Shown: positions 1 to 10,457 of the stretch, in pieces
How positions within the stretch are numbered: position 1 is the stretch's first letter
How the letters are laid out: every line of letters starts with the position of its first letter
Origin: Morinoia aosen
Taxonomy: Eukaryota; Arthropoda; Malacostraca; Amphipoda; Talitridae
Length of the DNA: 64,000 bases
Reading direction: 5' to 3'
Assembly (NCBI GenBank): GCA_030386875.1
Contig: CM059578.1
Span: forward strand, 19,949,009 to 20,013,008
Made by a program: the position numbers and the translations under genes
Notes under the pieces: model-generated
Seen by the model: the letters and a program-made list of their open reading frames with translations, nothing else
The model's database searches: none
Told to the model about the DNA's origin: nothing

Positions 1-853
1 CATGGAGCCTTTAGACCAGTCGACCCCTACTTTTTTCCTGGCGAATAGGCTAAATTTCTATTAGCTTGCCTTCTATTACAGTGTGGGCTTTCGCCCTATT
101 ATTACAGTGCGGGCTTTCGCCCTATTATTACAGTGCGGGCTTTTGCCCTATTATTACAGTGCGGGCTTTCGCACTATTATTACAGTGCGGGCTTTCGCCC
201 TATTATTACAGTGTGGGCTTTCGCACTATTATTACAGTGCGGGCTTTCGCCCTATTATTACATTGCGGGCTTTCGCACTATTATTACAGTTCGGGCTTTC
301 GCCCTATTATTACGGTTCGGGCTTTCGCCCTATTATTACAGTTCGGGCTTTCGCCCTATTATAACAGTTCGGGCTTTCGCCCTATTATTACAGTTCGGGC
401 TTTCGCCCTCTTATTACAGTTCGGGCTTTTACCCTATTATTACAGTTCGTGCTTTCGCCCTATTATTACAGTTCGGGCTTTCGCCCTATTATTACAGTTC
501 GGGCTTTCGCCTTATTATTTCAGTTCGGGCTTTCGCCCTATTATTACAGTTCGGGCTTTCGCCCTGTTGTTACAGTTCGGGCTTTCGCCCTATGACTAGG
601 TTTCGTACCTTGCAATATATTAGAGCTAACATACTCTTAACTTCGCCAGGTGACGTTAAACAGCAAATGGTGGGAGAAGACTGCACCGCTTTGGTCTTCT
701 CCGAAATTCGTGGCCACCTGGAGCATTTTTACCAACATCAGCACCTAATCTCATTTCTGTCGAAAGAAATGTCGTGCTTGTACCTAATATTCATTAAATG
801 CACTTGGCCGCTCGATTTCTCTATTCCTCCCCAATTGTTCATAGTTTTTCGTA
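1..853 (+). repeat. 5' LTR of element A (left end cut by window)
   Basis: Aligns with 16868-17667. The shared part is a short unique leader (1-78), the 26-bp array (79-593) and a unique tail ending TTCGTA at 853. The two copies stop matching at 854 and 17668, which sets the 3' edge. The true LTR start cannot be seen because the window begins inside it. The end is not the usual CA, so the edge could be off by a few bases. Confidence 0.85.
79..593. repeat. 26-bp tandem array, 20 units, in 5' LTR of A
   Basis: Twenty units spaced exactly 26 bp apart with no indels, each built on CAG-TGC or CAG-TTC followed by GGGCTTTCGCCC and an AT-rich linker. GGGC-TTTC-GCCC is a small inverted repeat, so the array is a string of potential hairpins. 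The first 8 units are mostly of G type (CAGTGC/CAGTGT), the remaining 12 of T type (CAGTTC). Because 26 is not a multiple of 3 and the unit lacks stops, all three forward frames stay open with a 26-residue repeat. These reading frames are artefacts of the array, not genes. Confidence 0.95.
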
Positions 854-875
854 TGGTGGCCAGTATGGGGATCGG
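854..875 (+). promoter_or_regulatory. Candidate primer-binding site of A
   Basis: Immediately after the LTR comes TGGTGGCCAGTA. It starts with the TGG expected opposite the CCA end of a tRNA. I could not match it to a particular tRNA. The same 12 bases occur at 58842-58853, just after the presumed LTR of the unrelated element H, which supports a primer-site role. Confidence 0.5.
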
Positions 876-997
876 CTACACGCTAATTATTTTTCAGCTC
901 TCAGGGCCTCTCGCTTGAGAGTTGGCGGAGCGATGCAATTGCCGGTGTTGTGTTCTCTAAATTAAAAAAACTTGTAACTTATAACTTTCTATTCAAA

Positions 998-1983
998 ATG
1001 ACTGCAGAACTTTCAAGGACCCTGAAGAATCGAGGCTATGTTCGACAAAAGGTGTCCAAAATTTCATCTAGGATTTCCTCAGAGATTGATTCTCTGAGCC
1101 TAGAGCAAAGAAGGGTTCTGCTGGAGAGGTCAAAAGCTCTCCAGCTTGAACTAAGGTCCCTCGATCGAAAGGCAATGTCTCTTTTTATCCAGACTAATTC
1201 ATCCGAAGAGGAAGTAAACAAAAACTTGGAAGAGGAAAAGCAGTACGAAGAATTTCTGGTCGGGGACATTTTGAGGCTTCAAAGCAGCTTGGAGCCGGTC
1301 GCGAGTCACACGGGGCCGACATCTGGAACGGGCGGAGCTCAGCTACCCAGTTCCTCAGCAGCGACTCTCCCAAAGCTTAAGCTGCCATAGGTACTGTTAA
1401 CAGTGTATTCTGACCCTAAAAAAAAGAGGATCTCGAAAAGTTCTTTTATAACTTTGAATCTATACTAGATAAACATTCATTATCTAGTTACGAAAAGTTC
1501 ATATACTTGGGCCGGCAGCTTCGGGGTTCTCCCAAATTGCTCATTGATTCTCTGGATGTCAAAGTTCAGTCTTACGAGACAGCGAAGTCCTTACTACAGC
1601 AAGCATTTGCTTCTGTAGAAATACAAAAGTACGATGTGTTGAAAAAACTAGCCGGGCGTCATTTACCAGTGGGCGCCGATCCGTACCCCTTTGTTGGTGA
1701 AATGAGATCGATTTTGGCGTCATTTGATAACTTGAAAATAAATTCTGAAGGAGTGCTCCAATTTTTCAAATGGAATGCTATGAATGCACAACTTCAAACT
1801 CAATTGATCCAAATTATTAATCAAAACTTGCAAGCTCTTGGTGAAATCACGAAGAACATCTTTGACGCAGTTAATAGGTTGCCGGCTGTTAAACCAAAGC
1901 CATTTCCAAAGAAAAATTCCATTCAAAAGAAAAAGAGTATGGTCCTTCATACGGGAATCAAAAGCTTGGTACCGCTGGCTTAG
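998..1983 (+). pseudogene. gag of BEL/Pao element A (broken)
   Basis: Gag would form the capsid of the virus-like particle. The likely start is the ATG at 998 (CAAAATGAC). The first part (998-1390, about 130 aa) is charged and helix-rich, with a heptad-like stretch (LEQRRVLLERSKALQLELRS), then a Ser/Thr/Gly-rich tail. A TAG at 1388 and a frame change in the A-run near 1420 break it. From about 1431 the frame resumes with EKFFYNFESILDKHSLSSYE and continues to 1983. That part resembles the gag core domain of Pao elements (DUF1759-type), where capsid assembly residues lie. Normally gag and pol form one reading frame in this superfamily, so this copy is inactive. Confidence 0.72.
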
Positions 1984-1991
1984 CGGTAAAA

Positions 1992-4243
1992 GTGCAAAAT
2001 AAACCTTTGCCGCCCTGCTTTCTTTGTGAAAGTGAAAAGAGGGACGCCAATCATAATTTAAGAACCTGTCCTGTCCTTGGCTCTCCAAAGAAAAAATTTG
2101 ACAAAATTAAAAGCCTCAATGCCTGCACCAAGTGTTCTTTCCGAAATCATAAATCCGCAAAATGTAGGTTTAATTTTTCTTCGAAGTGCCGTCACTGTAA
2201 TGGTGCCCATTTAACTTACTTATGCCTTCAATCTACAGGTAAAATTGCAAACAAATCCGATAACCAAACTTTATTAACAAATACCAGTGCTTCCTTAGTG
2301 CAGACAGTTTTCACCAACACGGTGGATGAAACGATAGTTTTGCCTACATTCACCTGTCCTTTTAACTCGACAGGTACTTTGAAAATCAGAGGTATGAAAG
2401 ACGATGGGTGTCAGAGAAACTTTATTTCCAGTAAATTTGTAAAAAATCATAAATTAACCATCTTACAGGAAGATGTGCCTCTGATTATCCACGGCTTCAA
2501 CGCGAGCAGAGAGTTGAAAACTTCAATTGCAGAGGTACCGTTGTCTATCAACAATAAAATCGTAAAAGTGAAAGCTATCTGTGTTCCAGAAATAAATATA
2601 AAACTAAATGTACAAAACTTGCATTAAATTGCGCAGACTTTCGTCGAAAAGGGCTATCATCTTGCCGATGATCGCCTGATAGACTCAACAAAGTCTTAAC
2701 CGAGTTGGACTTGGTTCTGGGGGCTGATGTTGATCCTTACTTGGATATAGTCTACCATAAATTTGGACAGAATGAACTTTCGACTTACATTGACACGTCC
2801 ATCGGTGTAATGTTGTCCGGGGATGTAAATCGAATGCTCTTGAATGCCAGACCCTTGCCCTCTGCCCAGAGTACCATTCAACATGCAACTCGGGATGCAG
2901 AGTCGTCGACGAGCACTGTGGAACATGCCGCCGCGTCAGACCCAGTCGCAGAAAACTCTTCCAACGGGACTACGTCCCTTCACTCCCATACCTCTGAAGT
3001 AAGTTCAGAAGTAGAGTCTCCTCTTCATACCTGTGATGCGGCAGATGGTGATGGGGATGCTGATGCCTCAGCCTTTGGTCATCATAACCATTCAGTTGTT
3101 GTTCAGGATGAGAGGGGTGATCTGCTGGAGTCCGCTCTTGAAAGGGCATCTGAAGAAGTTTTGGAAAGGGTGTACTCTCGGGCTCTTGGTCTGCATGATT
3201 CTGAAACGGAAGAGCATGAAAGTGAGACCAATTTAAAACTTATAAATTACGTGATTGACAACTCGTCTAGAGATGACGAAGGCAGGCTAATAATGCCCCT
3301 TACGTGGAATAATAAAAATTCTCACAATTTATCACAAAACTTTAACCTGTCTAAAATGATTCCGAATTCAAATCTGAAAAAGTTACAAAAATGCCCTACT
3401 AAACTTAAATTGTACGACGATGTTTTCAAAGAACAAGAACGGGCAGGGATAATCGAGAAAATTGATAACCTAAATTTCTTTCTGGAAGAGCATCCCGAGT
3501 GCAGTTTTTTGGCGCATATGGGGGTGTTCAGGATGAACCGTGAAACTACTAAATGCCGAGTAGTCTATCTTTCCAACCTAAAGGAGGCAGGTGACGAGGC
3601 TACGGTTAGCCATAACCAAGCCATGTTACCAGGCCCGACTCTGAACCCTAAGCTGTCTGTAGCCATAATTTTGCTGCGATTTGATTAATATCTTTTTACC
3701 TTTGACCTAGAGAAGGCATTCTTAAACATTGCTGTAACGGAGGTTGATCAGAATAGATTGATGTGCTTATGGTTCACTAACTTCAGTAAGGGAGACTTTT
3801 CTATTCGTGCATACCGAAACAAGAGGCTATCGTTTGGCCTCCGATGTAGTCCCTTTATCCTGATGATGGCCATGTTTTGATTCTAGTTCGTGAAGAAAGT
3901 GGTCCAGAGCTTTCAGAATTGAAACGTTCTGTGTATAATTTGATGTACATGGACAAGGGGGCTTTTCATGTAATGACGATAGCTTTCTTGTTGAAGCTTA
4001 TGGAAAGTTAAACGAAATTTTCAGGAACTATGGGTTCCGATTGCAACAGCTCTGTTCAAATTCCGCAGAGTTTCAAAGTTACGTTGACTCAGAAGCTGGT
4101 ACGAAAACAGCCGATGATGTAAAGTTGCTGGGCATGGTATGGAGTAGAAGAGAAGATTTAGTCTCTCCTAGTTCAGTAAGCTTGAATTCTGCTTCAAATA
4201 CTAAACGCTCTATTCTCTCGTCCTTAAATTCAATATACGATAT
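1992..4243 (+). pseudogene. pol N-terminal part of A: zinc knuckles, protease, RT (broken)
   Basis: The section opens with Cys/His clusters (CFLCESEKRDANH, CTKCSFRNHKSAKC, CRHCNGAHLTYLC) typical of Pao nucleocapsids. A retroviral-type protease follows. Its expected Asp-Ser/Thr-Gly motif reads DDGCQRNFIS, and its second half VLGADVD is in the 2705-3688 frame. An acidic Ser-rich linker leads to reverse transcriptase (LKLYDDVFKEQERAGIIE; then LFTFDLEKAFLNI in another frame). The catalytic YMDD-type loop is damaged (LMYMDKG). Stops and frame changes lie near 2627, 3688, 3880 and 3990. The frame covering 4041-4243 ends at element B, exactly within the SIYD motif that joins RT to RNase H. Confidence 0.75.
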
Positions 4244-4808
4244 TGTCCCGCCGTCCGACCAACGGCGAAACTTCCAGCAAAAGCTAGCTCAGAAAGACAT
4301 AGTCTTGCCAACTGGCCTCAAGAAGGTCAAGGAACACTGCAAATAAACGCTTAATCATGACAAAGGGAACAAAAAATAGGAGGCTCACCTTAAGATCTTC
4401 CAAGATAATGTCTCAGGTGACACCTTCTTCAATATAGCCGGCTGTCCAGGGCGAGAGGCCCGTAGAAGCAGGGTCGGGACCGGTCAGTCAGAGCGCACAT
4501 AAGCACGTGCGCGCACGACCGAGGCTGGTTGGAATCTGACGTGGCGAGCCAGGCGCAGCTCCCACGTCATCTTGCCAAATCCGCCGATAAAGGTTTGGAT
4601 TCGATCAAGAAGAACAAATTATTTATGTTCACGATGATAGTCGCCAGGAAACGTGAAGCACTCCCACCATTGCCCCGCTTTGTCATAAATTAGCAGCGTT
4701 TACTATTTAGGCTTGGTTTTAATGAAACCAAAGCCCTAGTCCCTTATTATGCAAGGTGTTGGGTGACTTGCAGGACTTTAGTACTGAGCAATGGCTGGAT
4801 TTGCGACA
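4244..4808 (-). repeat. 3' LTR of element B
   Basis: 565 bp, TG...CA, near-identical to 12939-13503. On the coding strand it begins TGTCGCAAATCC and ends GGCGGGACA. It contains a GC-rich middle and, about 420 bp in, the sequence AAGGTGAG (plus-strand 4384-4391), which is also present in the LTR of relative C. Confidence 0.93.
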
Positions 4809-4964
4809 CAATCCCGGCAAGAAAAGAAACGGAGTTTTCTTAAGAAACTTCCGTTACACAGAAACATTTACATATTAAGGTTGCCTTCCAGCAAAAGCAT
4901 GGTAAGGACTTTTATACATTTTATGCGCATTTAACGTTTAAGTTTAGATAGTTAGGAAAGGAAA

Positions 4965-6728
4965 TTATAAATGACCTTTCTTGATCAAATATGCCAGCTT
5001 ACTACGTTGCCGGCTCGCTGCCTGTCTTTTAGGCCGGGCAGCAGACGCAGCCTCGGGTTCCTCGGACTGAGCCGAGGAGTCCGATTCAGAAGAGAAAGAA
5101 GAAGAAGAAGAGTATTGCAGACCTCTAGGGCGCTCAAGAGAAACCGAGCTACCCGCACGAGAAAAAGAACTCTCGGGAGGCTCGAGACGAGGATGGAGCT
5201 CCTCATGCGAACTCCCGTCTGCACTTTCCCACCCTTCTTCTGAAGCAGTAGTAGTAATAGACAACTCCAGAGGTTATAGCAGAGAAATTTTAACGGCAGT
5301 TTCAGAGTTGTCAGCTTTAACTATTCTAACAACACGGACCTTGCCATCGCTTCCAGGCAACAGAGCGATGATACGAACTAAGGTCCAAAATGGTCTAGGT
5401 CTTACAGGATGCCGAAGTAGGACAACCTGACCCACAGCTAAAAATTTATTGTTAAGAGGGAGAGTTTTTAGCGGATAAGGACCGCGTAAAGAAAGAAGAT
5501 ATTGAGTGTACCAGAGCTCCCGGAACTTGGCAACCATCACGTCGCGCCGCTCTAGGGCTGAGAGCAAATGCTCCCGGCGCTCACCGTCTTCGGTCTCCAA
5601 GTCCGGAATCTCATCGGAAAGGATTAACAAATTAGAGGTAGGATACAGTTGAAGAAAATGTATAGGCATGATAGGCAAGATCGTGTCCCCCGTCTCAGTG
5701 TAAGAAAGAGGACGCCGATTAAGATTAAGGGTAATATCAGAAATGGCAGTAAGAAAGGTAGAATACGGATTGGTACTGCGACCGAAAAGTTTATACAAAC
5801 AATCCTTAATGGATTTGAACAAGCGTTCCCAGATCGCTCCAAATTGAGGACTATAGATCGGGATAGTCTTAAATTTAACGTTAAAGGTACGAAAACGATC
5901 TTCATACAGAGAAGAAGTTAAAACCTCTGACAGAAGATCAGGAGCCGCTAAGAAAGTCCTAGCATTATCGGAATAGACTGTAGGTGGAACGCCCTTATCG
6001 TTGGTGAAACGAATAAAGGCGAAACAAAATTCTTCCAATGTCATGGAAGGCAGAATTTCAATATGAATGGCTCGGGTCTGAAAACAAGTGAATAACAAGA
6101 GGTATACCTTCTGGTTATAACCAAAAGGGCCTAATACCCAGAAATGGGCAGAAAGGTTCATTCCCGTTGTAGCGAAAGGCCTCACAAAGTTTACACGAGT
6201 ATCAGGTAAAGCAGGAGGATCAGGATAGGAGAAGTGTTTAGAGTTTATCTTTTTGAAAATTGTGCACTTAGATAACACGCTACGAACAACACGCTTACAG
6301 CGTGGTATCAAATAACCGTCCAGTTTGAGCTTCTGCACGGTGGTATCAATACCTTGATGGTTTAAGCATTTGTGCGTATGCAAAACTAACAGATTAGTCA
6401 AATGCGAAGAACTAGCCAACAGAATCGGATTTCTAATATTGTAATCCAACTCTTCAGAGGCAACAATACGGCTACTAGATCTGACTAAACCGTGAGAGTC
6501 TAGAAAAAGATTAAAGGATCTAACTAGCAGAGGCGGACGAGGACTTTTGTTAGTCAACGCCTCAATCTCGCCTGCGAAATGCGTTTTTTGCATAGAAGAA
6601 ATGAGATACAGAAAGGCTCGCAGTTTAGCCTCACCCCCATCTGCACGCCTAAAAATAGCGACAGCTCTAAATACTTTCTCCATCGTACCCAATAGTTTGG
6701 GATATGAAGAAAATCGTCCAAGCTCCAC
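4965..6728 (-). pseudogene. Integrase and C-terminal domain of B (broken)
   Basis: The integrase would join the cDNA to host DNA. The order of parts is an N-terminal HHCC zinc finger, the DDE core, a Pao C-terminal domain, and an acidic Ser-rich tail ending RSKLAYLIKKGHL. The zinc finger has lost its last Cys (CTIF where relative C has CIVC). The first catalytic Asp is Asn (GMNLSAHF against GMDFSAHF in C). The second Asp (YSDNARTF) and the Glu (FGAIWERLFKS) remain. A TAA at 5274-5276 interrupts the frame just before the tail (4965-5264, same frame). Upstream the frame is lost in a run of six G at about 6741-6747. Confidence 0.85.
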
Positions 6729-7149
6729 AATCGAAGCCTGGCGGGGGGATTAATATTAACAGCAATACATGCATCTGAAACAAATTGGTGCGGAATGCAA
6801 CCCAAGTGACCCTTGGGCCACTTATCCGTACTTTCTCGTATCCAAGAAGGACCTTCTAACCATAAAATTTTATTCTGCAAGAACTTGGCAGATTTAACGC
6901 CACGTGTCAGCATGTCTGCCACGTTAAACACAGTAGGAACATACTCATAGTTGAATGAGGCAGAAGTTTTACATTCTAATGTTTTACGCATATCTTCTAA
7001 GTCTTTAAGTCTATTGCTCACAAACACATTCGTTCGTGGAGGTTTGCCGCTCAATAACCAAGCCAAGGTGACTTGGGAGTCTGTCAACAAAACTGCGCTC
7101 GAGACCTTATAAGGGAAATTGACGTCACACAGCAGAGACACGAGACACT

Positions 7150-8297
7150 CCCAATTGAAATTCTGAGCCTTTTACAGATCGTTTTCAGGCAGTTTTAAGC
7201 CAAGAGTTTAGTCGTTTTCAAGCAGTAAATTAGCCTTTTTCGGAGCAAATGTCTACTTATTTTAAGCCCTTTTAAACGGCTATTTCTGGGCATCGAAACG
7301 GCTAATGCAACGGCCATTTTGGGCTTCCTTACTGCTTGATCAAGGCTAATACCGGCCCTTTTGGGCTTCCTTACTGCTTGATCAAGGCTAATACCGGCCC
7401 TTTTGGGCTTCCTTACTGCTTGATCAAGGCTATAATACCGGCCTTATTAGGCTTCCGTACGACTTATAGTGGGTCTTGCAACGACCTCAAAGAGCTCCAA
7501 CATCAGATTTTTTATACGATATAAAGAGTTTGTAAGGCCGGGTCTTATGGCTGCTTCGCCTAGTGAGTTCCGATTTGAGGCGAGTGAAGCAGCGGACTTA
7601 CGTTTATACTTCTCCGGCTGTAGGTATCGATGATAAGCGGCGGAGAAGTGGGAACTTTTTCTAAAATAAATTTACATTGGGATATATTAAGATTACTGAA
7701 CATAGAAGGACTAGAATCGAGGTTTGAGGGGTAACTAGGGTAAATCATTACAAGTTGAATGCTCAGCGTTCGACAACACAAGTGTTCCAACAGTTATAAG
7801 CTATCATTCATATTTAATTTATATAATGCATTAATAAAGTGCCAATTTGATGTTATGCTCAGCAGTTAGCTTTTCTATCCTAGTTTTCATGTTGACTGGA
7901 TTAATTATTTATAGCATTGTTGAAGATGTTTAACGAACCTTACCTAATCTAACTTAACTAAGTTAGGTTAGTTGAAATTCATTTAGTTCTTTACATTTAC
8001 TGAAGTAATACGACTTGTACAACATTTACGATTACGAGTCTTTTTACAATCTATTACGCGTCCAAATAGAGGTCGTCGAAAAGGCTTGAAAACGACTTTA
8101 AACGACCCGAATGAGCCCGCAAACAGCCATTGACTAGACCTATAAAAGGCCAGTTGAATGAAGAGCCCTTTTCAAGCCCTAATAGGCCAAGTATAGGTAG
8201 GAGTCGGTTTGAAGTCGTGATTTTTGGCCCTTTTGGGCCGTTTTCGACCTTTTACGACTAATTTACTACCTGAAAAGGGCGATAATTTTCAATTGGG
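7150..8297. mobile_element. Non-autonomous TIR element in RNase H of B
   Basis: Ends in inverted repeats: CCCAATTGAAATT at the left and, read inward from the right, CCCAATTGAAAATT. A weaker similarity continues inward (TTTTCAGG-AGT). The flanks share only CT, so the target duplication is 2 bp or not clear. No transposase was seen. The interior is rich in short motifs (AGCCCTTTT, GGCCCTTTTGGGC) and contains a 42-bp tandem repeat and a near-palindrome CTAACTTAACTAAGTTAG near 7950. The empty site is defined by comparison with element C. The superfamily is not assigned. Confidence 0.7.
7331..7440. repeat. 42-bp tandem repeat within the TIR element
   Basis: Copies of GCTTGATCAAGGCTAATACC plus a GGCCCTTTTGGGC block start at about 7334, 7376 and 7418. 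The period is 42 bp and the first two are identical; the last begins to diverge. The period is a multiple of 3, which creates a meaningless open frame with a 14-residue repeat. GGCCCTTTTGGGC is itself an inverted repeat. Confidence 0.85.
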
Positions 8298-8615
8298 CTG
8301 ATAGGCAAGGAATACGGCCAAAAGTTCAAGAGAAGGAAGAGTTCTTTGACGAGGAGGCGAAACCTTAACTTTAGAGAACAAAAGCGTACTGCGTTCTTCT
8401 TGGACCCCATAAATACAGGTACCAAAGGCGCTAGCACTAGCGTCACAAAACACTGTAAGTTTAACATTTTTAGTTTCGTCTAAATTCATTCTAGGGAACT
8501 CAAAATTACTCAACTCAGAAAATTCCTGACAATAATCCCGCCAGTCCTTATGTAACTCGTCTGGAACATCTTGATCCCAGCCCAGTCTCAAAGGCGTCAA
8601 CTTTCTTAAAATGAG

Positions 8616-10433
8616 CTAACCACGTACAGAAAAGGGAAGCAAAACCCCTAATGGGTCATACAAAGACGCAACTTCAGACAGTATGCTCCGACGCGTTTTA
8701 CAGGAAGAATCCAAACTTTTTACGGACAGAGAAAGAAGATCAGAAGAAGAATTATAATTGTACCTCAGCACTCTGGAGTGCACTTCGGCGCTACAAAGAG
8801 CAGGGTCAATTTGCGAAAGAAGTTTAGAATTATTGGATTGCCATTTGCGCAACGGAAATCCACTCTCTTCAAATGCTCGGTTAGCGCATTGAAAAGTGTT
8901 AAGCGCCAGCTCAGGACTATTAGTGGTAAAGACTAAGTTATCGACGTACAGCTTATTGGCCATAACGTCTCTGATTACGAGGTCAGTTAAAGTGTCAGCA
9001 TGAAGTTTAAGAAGATAGTTCAGAATATAGGGAGATGCCACGAACCCGAACAACAGAGTCGTGTATCGAAAATATTGAAATTTACCGTCCTTGTAAAGGA
9101 CGAAGCTAAATTGGTTACGGTTAAATTCACAGGCTAATTTTACCTGAAGAAAAGCTTTAAAAATGTCAGAGAGCATGACTATGGAGTTAGCACGAAAATA
9201 CACCAAGAGACCCAACAAATTGTTCATAAGATTTGGACCTACATACGAGGCTTCGTTTAGACTTGGTAAGTTTCCTATTTTCAAAGAACAGTTGAAGACA
9301 GGGTGAGTTTTAGAGGTTTCAACATGCTCACGCACGACAGGTCGGTGAGGAATCCATTTGTGCACTCGCACGTCCAAAGTTTTGAAAGGCAAAGGTTCTA
9401 TTATACCCAACTCGAGTTGCTCAAGGAAAACATCATTATACTGCTTCTCAATCCCCTTACGAGCGTTACCAGCTGCAACTTTACGAGCAAGAAACCTTGC
9501 GAGCCCGAAAGTATGGGGAACTTTAGATAATAAATTTCGATTCCAAGGCAGACGAATTGAATACTTGCCTTCCGCATAAGTGACACTACTTTTGAAATCC
9601 TCTAACTCCTTGTCATACTCTTCCTCTTTCGAGGGCACCCCTATGAGCTCCAAGTCTAATAACTTATCTAGACCTGCCTGTACATCACAGCGCTCGGTAG
9701 CGTCCAACCCGGAAGAACACACTTTAGGAGAGTCAAAAAAGGTCTTCAGCGTACTTCGGTAACGGTTTTGGTTTAGTTTACATTTAGATCTTTTTCTTTT
9801 AGATTTCGGTTTAGTTAAGAAAACAGAAGAAGTAGAAGAAGAAGTTTTAATCAAACGAGTGTTAGTATCCTTGACAACAGGAGCAGATGTGCCACTATCT
9901 ACCGTCTCGGTTTCAGAAGCAACAACATGAGAAAGAGAGGACTTATAACACTTAAAGTCCCAGAAAGGTAGAAACCCATTAGAAACACGCATAACCTTAT
10001 AGTCGGCTACGCGTTGTAATTCAAGGACTTTAAATGCTTGAAGAGCATCGACACCTAAAATGCCGTTAACTTGAATATTATCCTCAACTATTTCCGGAAA
10101 GGAAGTGGATAGAGGAAACTTAGTTTTAAACTGAGTAATTTTAGCTTGCAGACCCTTAATCCCCATCTGCAGGTTTAAGTTCTGCATAGCAAAAACATCA
10201 AGCTCGTACTTCTCACTGTCTGGAAGCACGAGTTCAATGTTAATTTGCTTACCCCTTAACGGGACAGAAGCTCCTACAGTGTTAACAGTAAGTTCCTGTA
10301 AATCAGCTGTAGAACAATCAGGGATAACAGTAGCTAAGTCGATTAGCGACTTCTGACTACCTGTATCGATCAAGAAATTAATTCTCTTAACTACCCCGCA
10401 ATGCTTAGTAGAAAGAGCTACAATAGGGCACAT
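8616..10433 (-). pseudogene. Protease and reverse transcriptase of B
   Basis: About 605 codons open. The protease has FLIDTGSQKSLIDLA near the N-terminus (intact Asp-Thr-Gly) and a second-half motif NGILGVDALQAF. RT motifs follow: HKWIPHRPVV, SDIFKAFLQVKL (first catalytic Asp), LLFGFVASPYILNYLLKLH, and the active-site loop KLYVDNLVFTT, where the last Asp of the usual YVDD is Asn. The end is the Pao-type SEVASLYDPLGVLLPFSVRG, cut by a TAG at 8616-8618 where relative C has Lys. The same frame continues into RNase H. An ATG at 10433 exists, but the frame is open back to the gag UGA at 10455, so pol is more likely made as a readthrough product. Confidence 0.88.
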
Positions 10434-10457
10434 CCGAAGACGTGCCTTTAACCGTCA
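10427..10457 (-). promoter_or_regulatory. Putative UGA readthrough signal between gag and pol of B
   Basis: Coding strand: UGA (10457-10455), then CGG as the next codon. The 8-nt spacer CGGUUAAA comes next, followed by an 8-bp stem GGCACGUC / GAUGUGCC closed by a UUCG loop (10446-10427). Gag upstream and pol downstream share one frame. The same arrangement is in element C at 18041-18071 with 29 of 31 bases identical and the stem preserved (loop UUAG, terminal pair G-U). UGA-CGG with a hairpin about 8 nt downstream is an established class of readthrough signal in RNA viruses. Its use here is inferred. Confidence 0.72.

Larger units (their letters stand above)
6729..8600 (-). pseudogene. RNase H region of B, split by a TIR insertion
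   Basis: The N-terminal half (8289-8600) carries VFCDASASAFGTCIYG, a typical RNase H first-aspartate motif, and ends at FLAYQ. The C-terminal half (6729-7141) resumes with SLLCDVNFP and holds LTDSQVTLAWLLSGKPP and the NVADMLTRG motif. In relative C these are contiguous, so 7150-8297 is an insertion. RNase H removes the RNA strand and primers during cDNA synthesis. The downstream part runs to the frameshift at about 6745. Confidence 0.85.

Noticed and set aside
79..593. CRISPR-like array
   Set aside because: Contiguous tandem units with no spacers, inside an LTR of a eukaryotic retrotransposon.
66..918. Long overlapping open frames with a 26-residue repeat
   Set aside because: They arise because the 26-bp unit has no stop in any forward frame and 3 x 26 gives a 26-codon cycle. 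Same at 16973-17693.
4971..5243. Arg-rich plus-strand frame
   Set aside because: Shadow of the acidic Ser-rich tail of B pol on the minus strand.
10431..10433. ATG as the natural start of B pol
   Set aside because: The frame is open back to the gag UGA in both B and C, and the stop region is more conserved than this ATG context would require; readthrough is the better model. Internal initiation is not excluded.
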